From contig JAEORI010000027.1 in the NCBI GenBank assembly GCA_016840965.1, forward strand, positions 1-6,847: DNA of 6,847 bases. Reading direction: 5' to 3'. Position numbers and translations under genes: made by a program. Origin of the DNA: Candidatus Thorarchaeota archaeon (GTDB taxonomy: Archaea; Asgardarchaeota; Thorarchaeia; Thorarchaeales; Thorarchaeaceae). The notes under the pieces were generated by a model, which was given only the letters and a program-made list of their open reading frames with translations, had not been told where the DNA came from and ran no database searches. This document shows positions 6,320 through 6,847 of the stretch, one piece after another (the stretch's first letter is position 1; each line of letters begins with the position of its first letter).

Positions 6320-6374
6320 TCTTGACTAGAGAAGACGAAGTTCAATTTGCGAGCCTAGCTGAGCGCGAATGATA

Positions 6375-6414
6375 ATTTCTAATAGTGATGATGCACATAC
6401 TGTAGTTTAGAAAT
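6375..6414. repeat. Spaced inverted repeat before the last gene
   Basis: ATTTCTAA (6375-6382) and TTAGAAAT (6407-6414) are perfect 8-base inverted arms separated by 24 bases, in the 117-base gap before the final gene. The right arm overlaps a TATA-like TTTAGAAA (6406-6413) about 27 bases before the GTG at 6437. It could be an operator flanking or overlapping the promoter, or a chance match in A/T-rich DNA. The arms are A/T-rich and the loop is long, so a terminator hairpin is unlikely. Confidence 0.3.
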
Positions 6415-6425
6415 CGTGGAAAAAT

Positions 6426-6430
6426 GAGGG
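6426..6430 (+). promoter_or_regulatory. Shine-Dalgarno site for the last gene
   Basis: GAGGG sits 6 bases before the GTG at 6437, a normal spacing. It supports that start over the in-frame ATGs at 6458 and 6461. Confidence 0.5.
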
Positions 6431-6436
6431 ATTGGT

Positions 6437-6847
6437 GTGAGAAAGATCACGATTATTATGATGCTTTTTCTTGTGATTTCATTCTTTATCGCGTGTGATG
6501 CCACAAAAGTAGATGCGAGTTTTACTCCCGCTCAAGGTAATCCCCAAGAAACTGAAGAGCTACTTCCTAATCCTATTTTTCTGGTTGAACCCGACGTTGA
6601 GATTGGTTATGACTCACCTGAATTTAGTTATGAGTATCTTGCACAAGGCGGGAGTGGTGAGGTGAAACTCATATGGGAACACAGCGCAGGGTACCAACCA
6701 TATTTCTGGTCGATTCCATATATGGGATATGATGAATGTCGCGAATTTGCTCGTTTGAAGCAGGAGTTCACATGGGATTATAACCAGACTCCAGTGACGC
6801 TTAGGATTTCTGCATCAGTTCAAATAACATGCTCCGGGGACTTTGCA
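6437..6847 (+). CDS. Exported protein of unknown function, N-terminal part, cut by window edge
   Basis: The reading frame is open for 137 codons from GTG 6437 to the end of the window. Residues 1-20 form a signal peptide: basic MRKI, then a hydrophobic core ending in F-F-I-A-C20. The F-I-A-C20 resembles a weak lipobox, so C20 could be lipidated; alternatively a signal peptidase could cut after V-D-A (25-27). The mature part has a Pro/Glu-rich segment (31-52) followed by an aromatic-rich, beta-looking stretch (Y58 to A137). That stretch contains one N-X-T sequon (N116), a C101 and a C132. I recognise no domain. GAGGG 6 bases upstream supports the start, though a TATA-like TTTAGAAA at 6406-6413 would put transcription almost at the GTG itself, so leaderless expression is a rival reading. 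Together with the preceding membrane protein it belongs to the run of predicted surface genes on the right side of the window. Confidence 0.72.
   Translation, partial: MRKITIIMMLFLVISFFIACDATKVDASFTPAQGNPQETEELLPNPIFLVEPDVEIGYDSPEFSYEYLAQGGSGEVKLIWEHSAGYQPYFWSIPYMGYDECREFARLKQEFTWDYNQTPVTLRISASVQITCSGDFA

Overview
The window looks like a piece of an archaeal chromosome. The evidence is indirect. Candidate promoters are TATA-like boxes about 25 bases from starts rather than bacterial -35/-10 pairs. Starts mix ATG, GTG and TTG, some with GAGG/GGTGAT-type Shine-Dalgarno sites and some apparently leaderless. Predicted ectodomains are rich in N-X-S/T sequons, and the membrane and zinc-ribbon proteins resemble families common in archaea. 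An Asgard or Thermoplasmata-like source is my guess, not a demonstrated result. I see no rRNA, tRNA, CRISPR array, transposase or phage gene.

Layout, left to right. On the minus strand, bases 1-1087 hold a probable small operon. It contains two tandem paralogous proteins made of a CxxC/CxxC zinc ribbon plus a C-terminal cysteine-rich membrane helix, followed by the N-terminal 92 codons of a family I CoA-transferase subunit A that runs off the left edge. Divergent from it on the plus strand are a six-helix DUF998-type membrane protein (1205-1834) and a complete metallo-beta-lactamase-fold hydrolase (1931-2593). The MBL gene converges on a minus-strand pair whose last stop is only 6 bases away. 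That pair is a 713-residue membrane-anchored PHP-domain metallohydrolase (3305-5446, CehA/McbA/DUF3604-like) and a 220-residue signal-anchored surface protein (2600-3262). Divergent again, on the plus strand, are a 249-residue three-helix membrane protein with an ectodomain (5570-6319) and the first 137 codons of another exported protein that runs off the right edge.

How the genes may work together. The right half (about 2600 to the end) reads as a cell-surface block. All four products have a signal or membrane segments and a predicted extracytoplasmic part, and the only recognisable enzyme is the PHP hydrolase, whose catalytic domain I predict faces outward. The left half is mixed: a CoA-transferase of acid or ketone-body type metabolism, an MBL hydrolase, and membrane proteins of unknown role. 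Intergenic gaps are short (6 to about 120 bases) and no gene-free stretch exceeds 300 bases. I found no clearly new defence or mobile system. The most distinctive items are the tandem zinc-ribbon/cysteine-rich membrane paralogs and the surface PHP enzyme with its operon partner.
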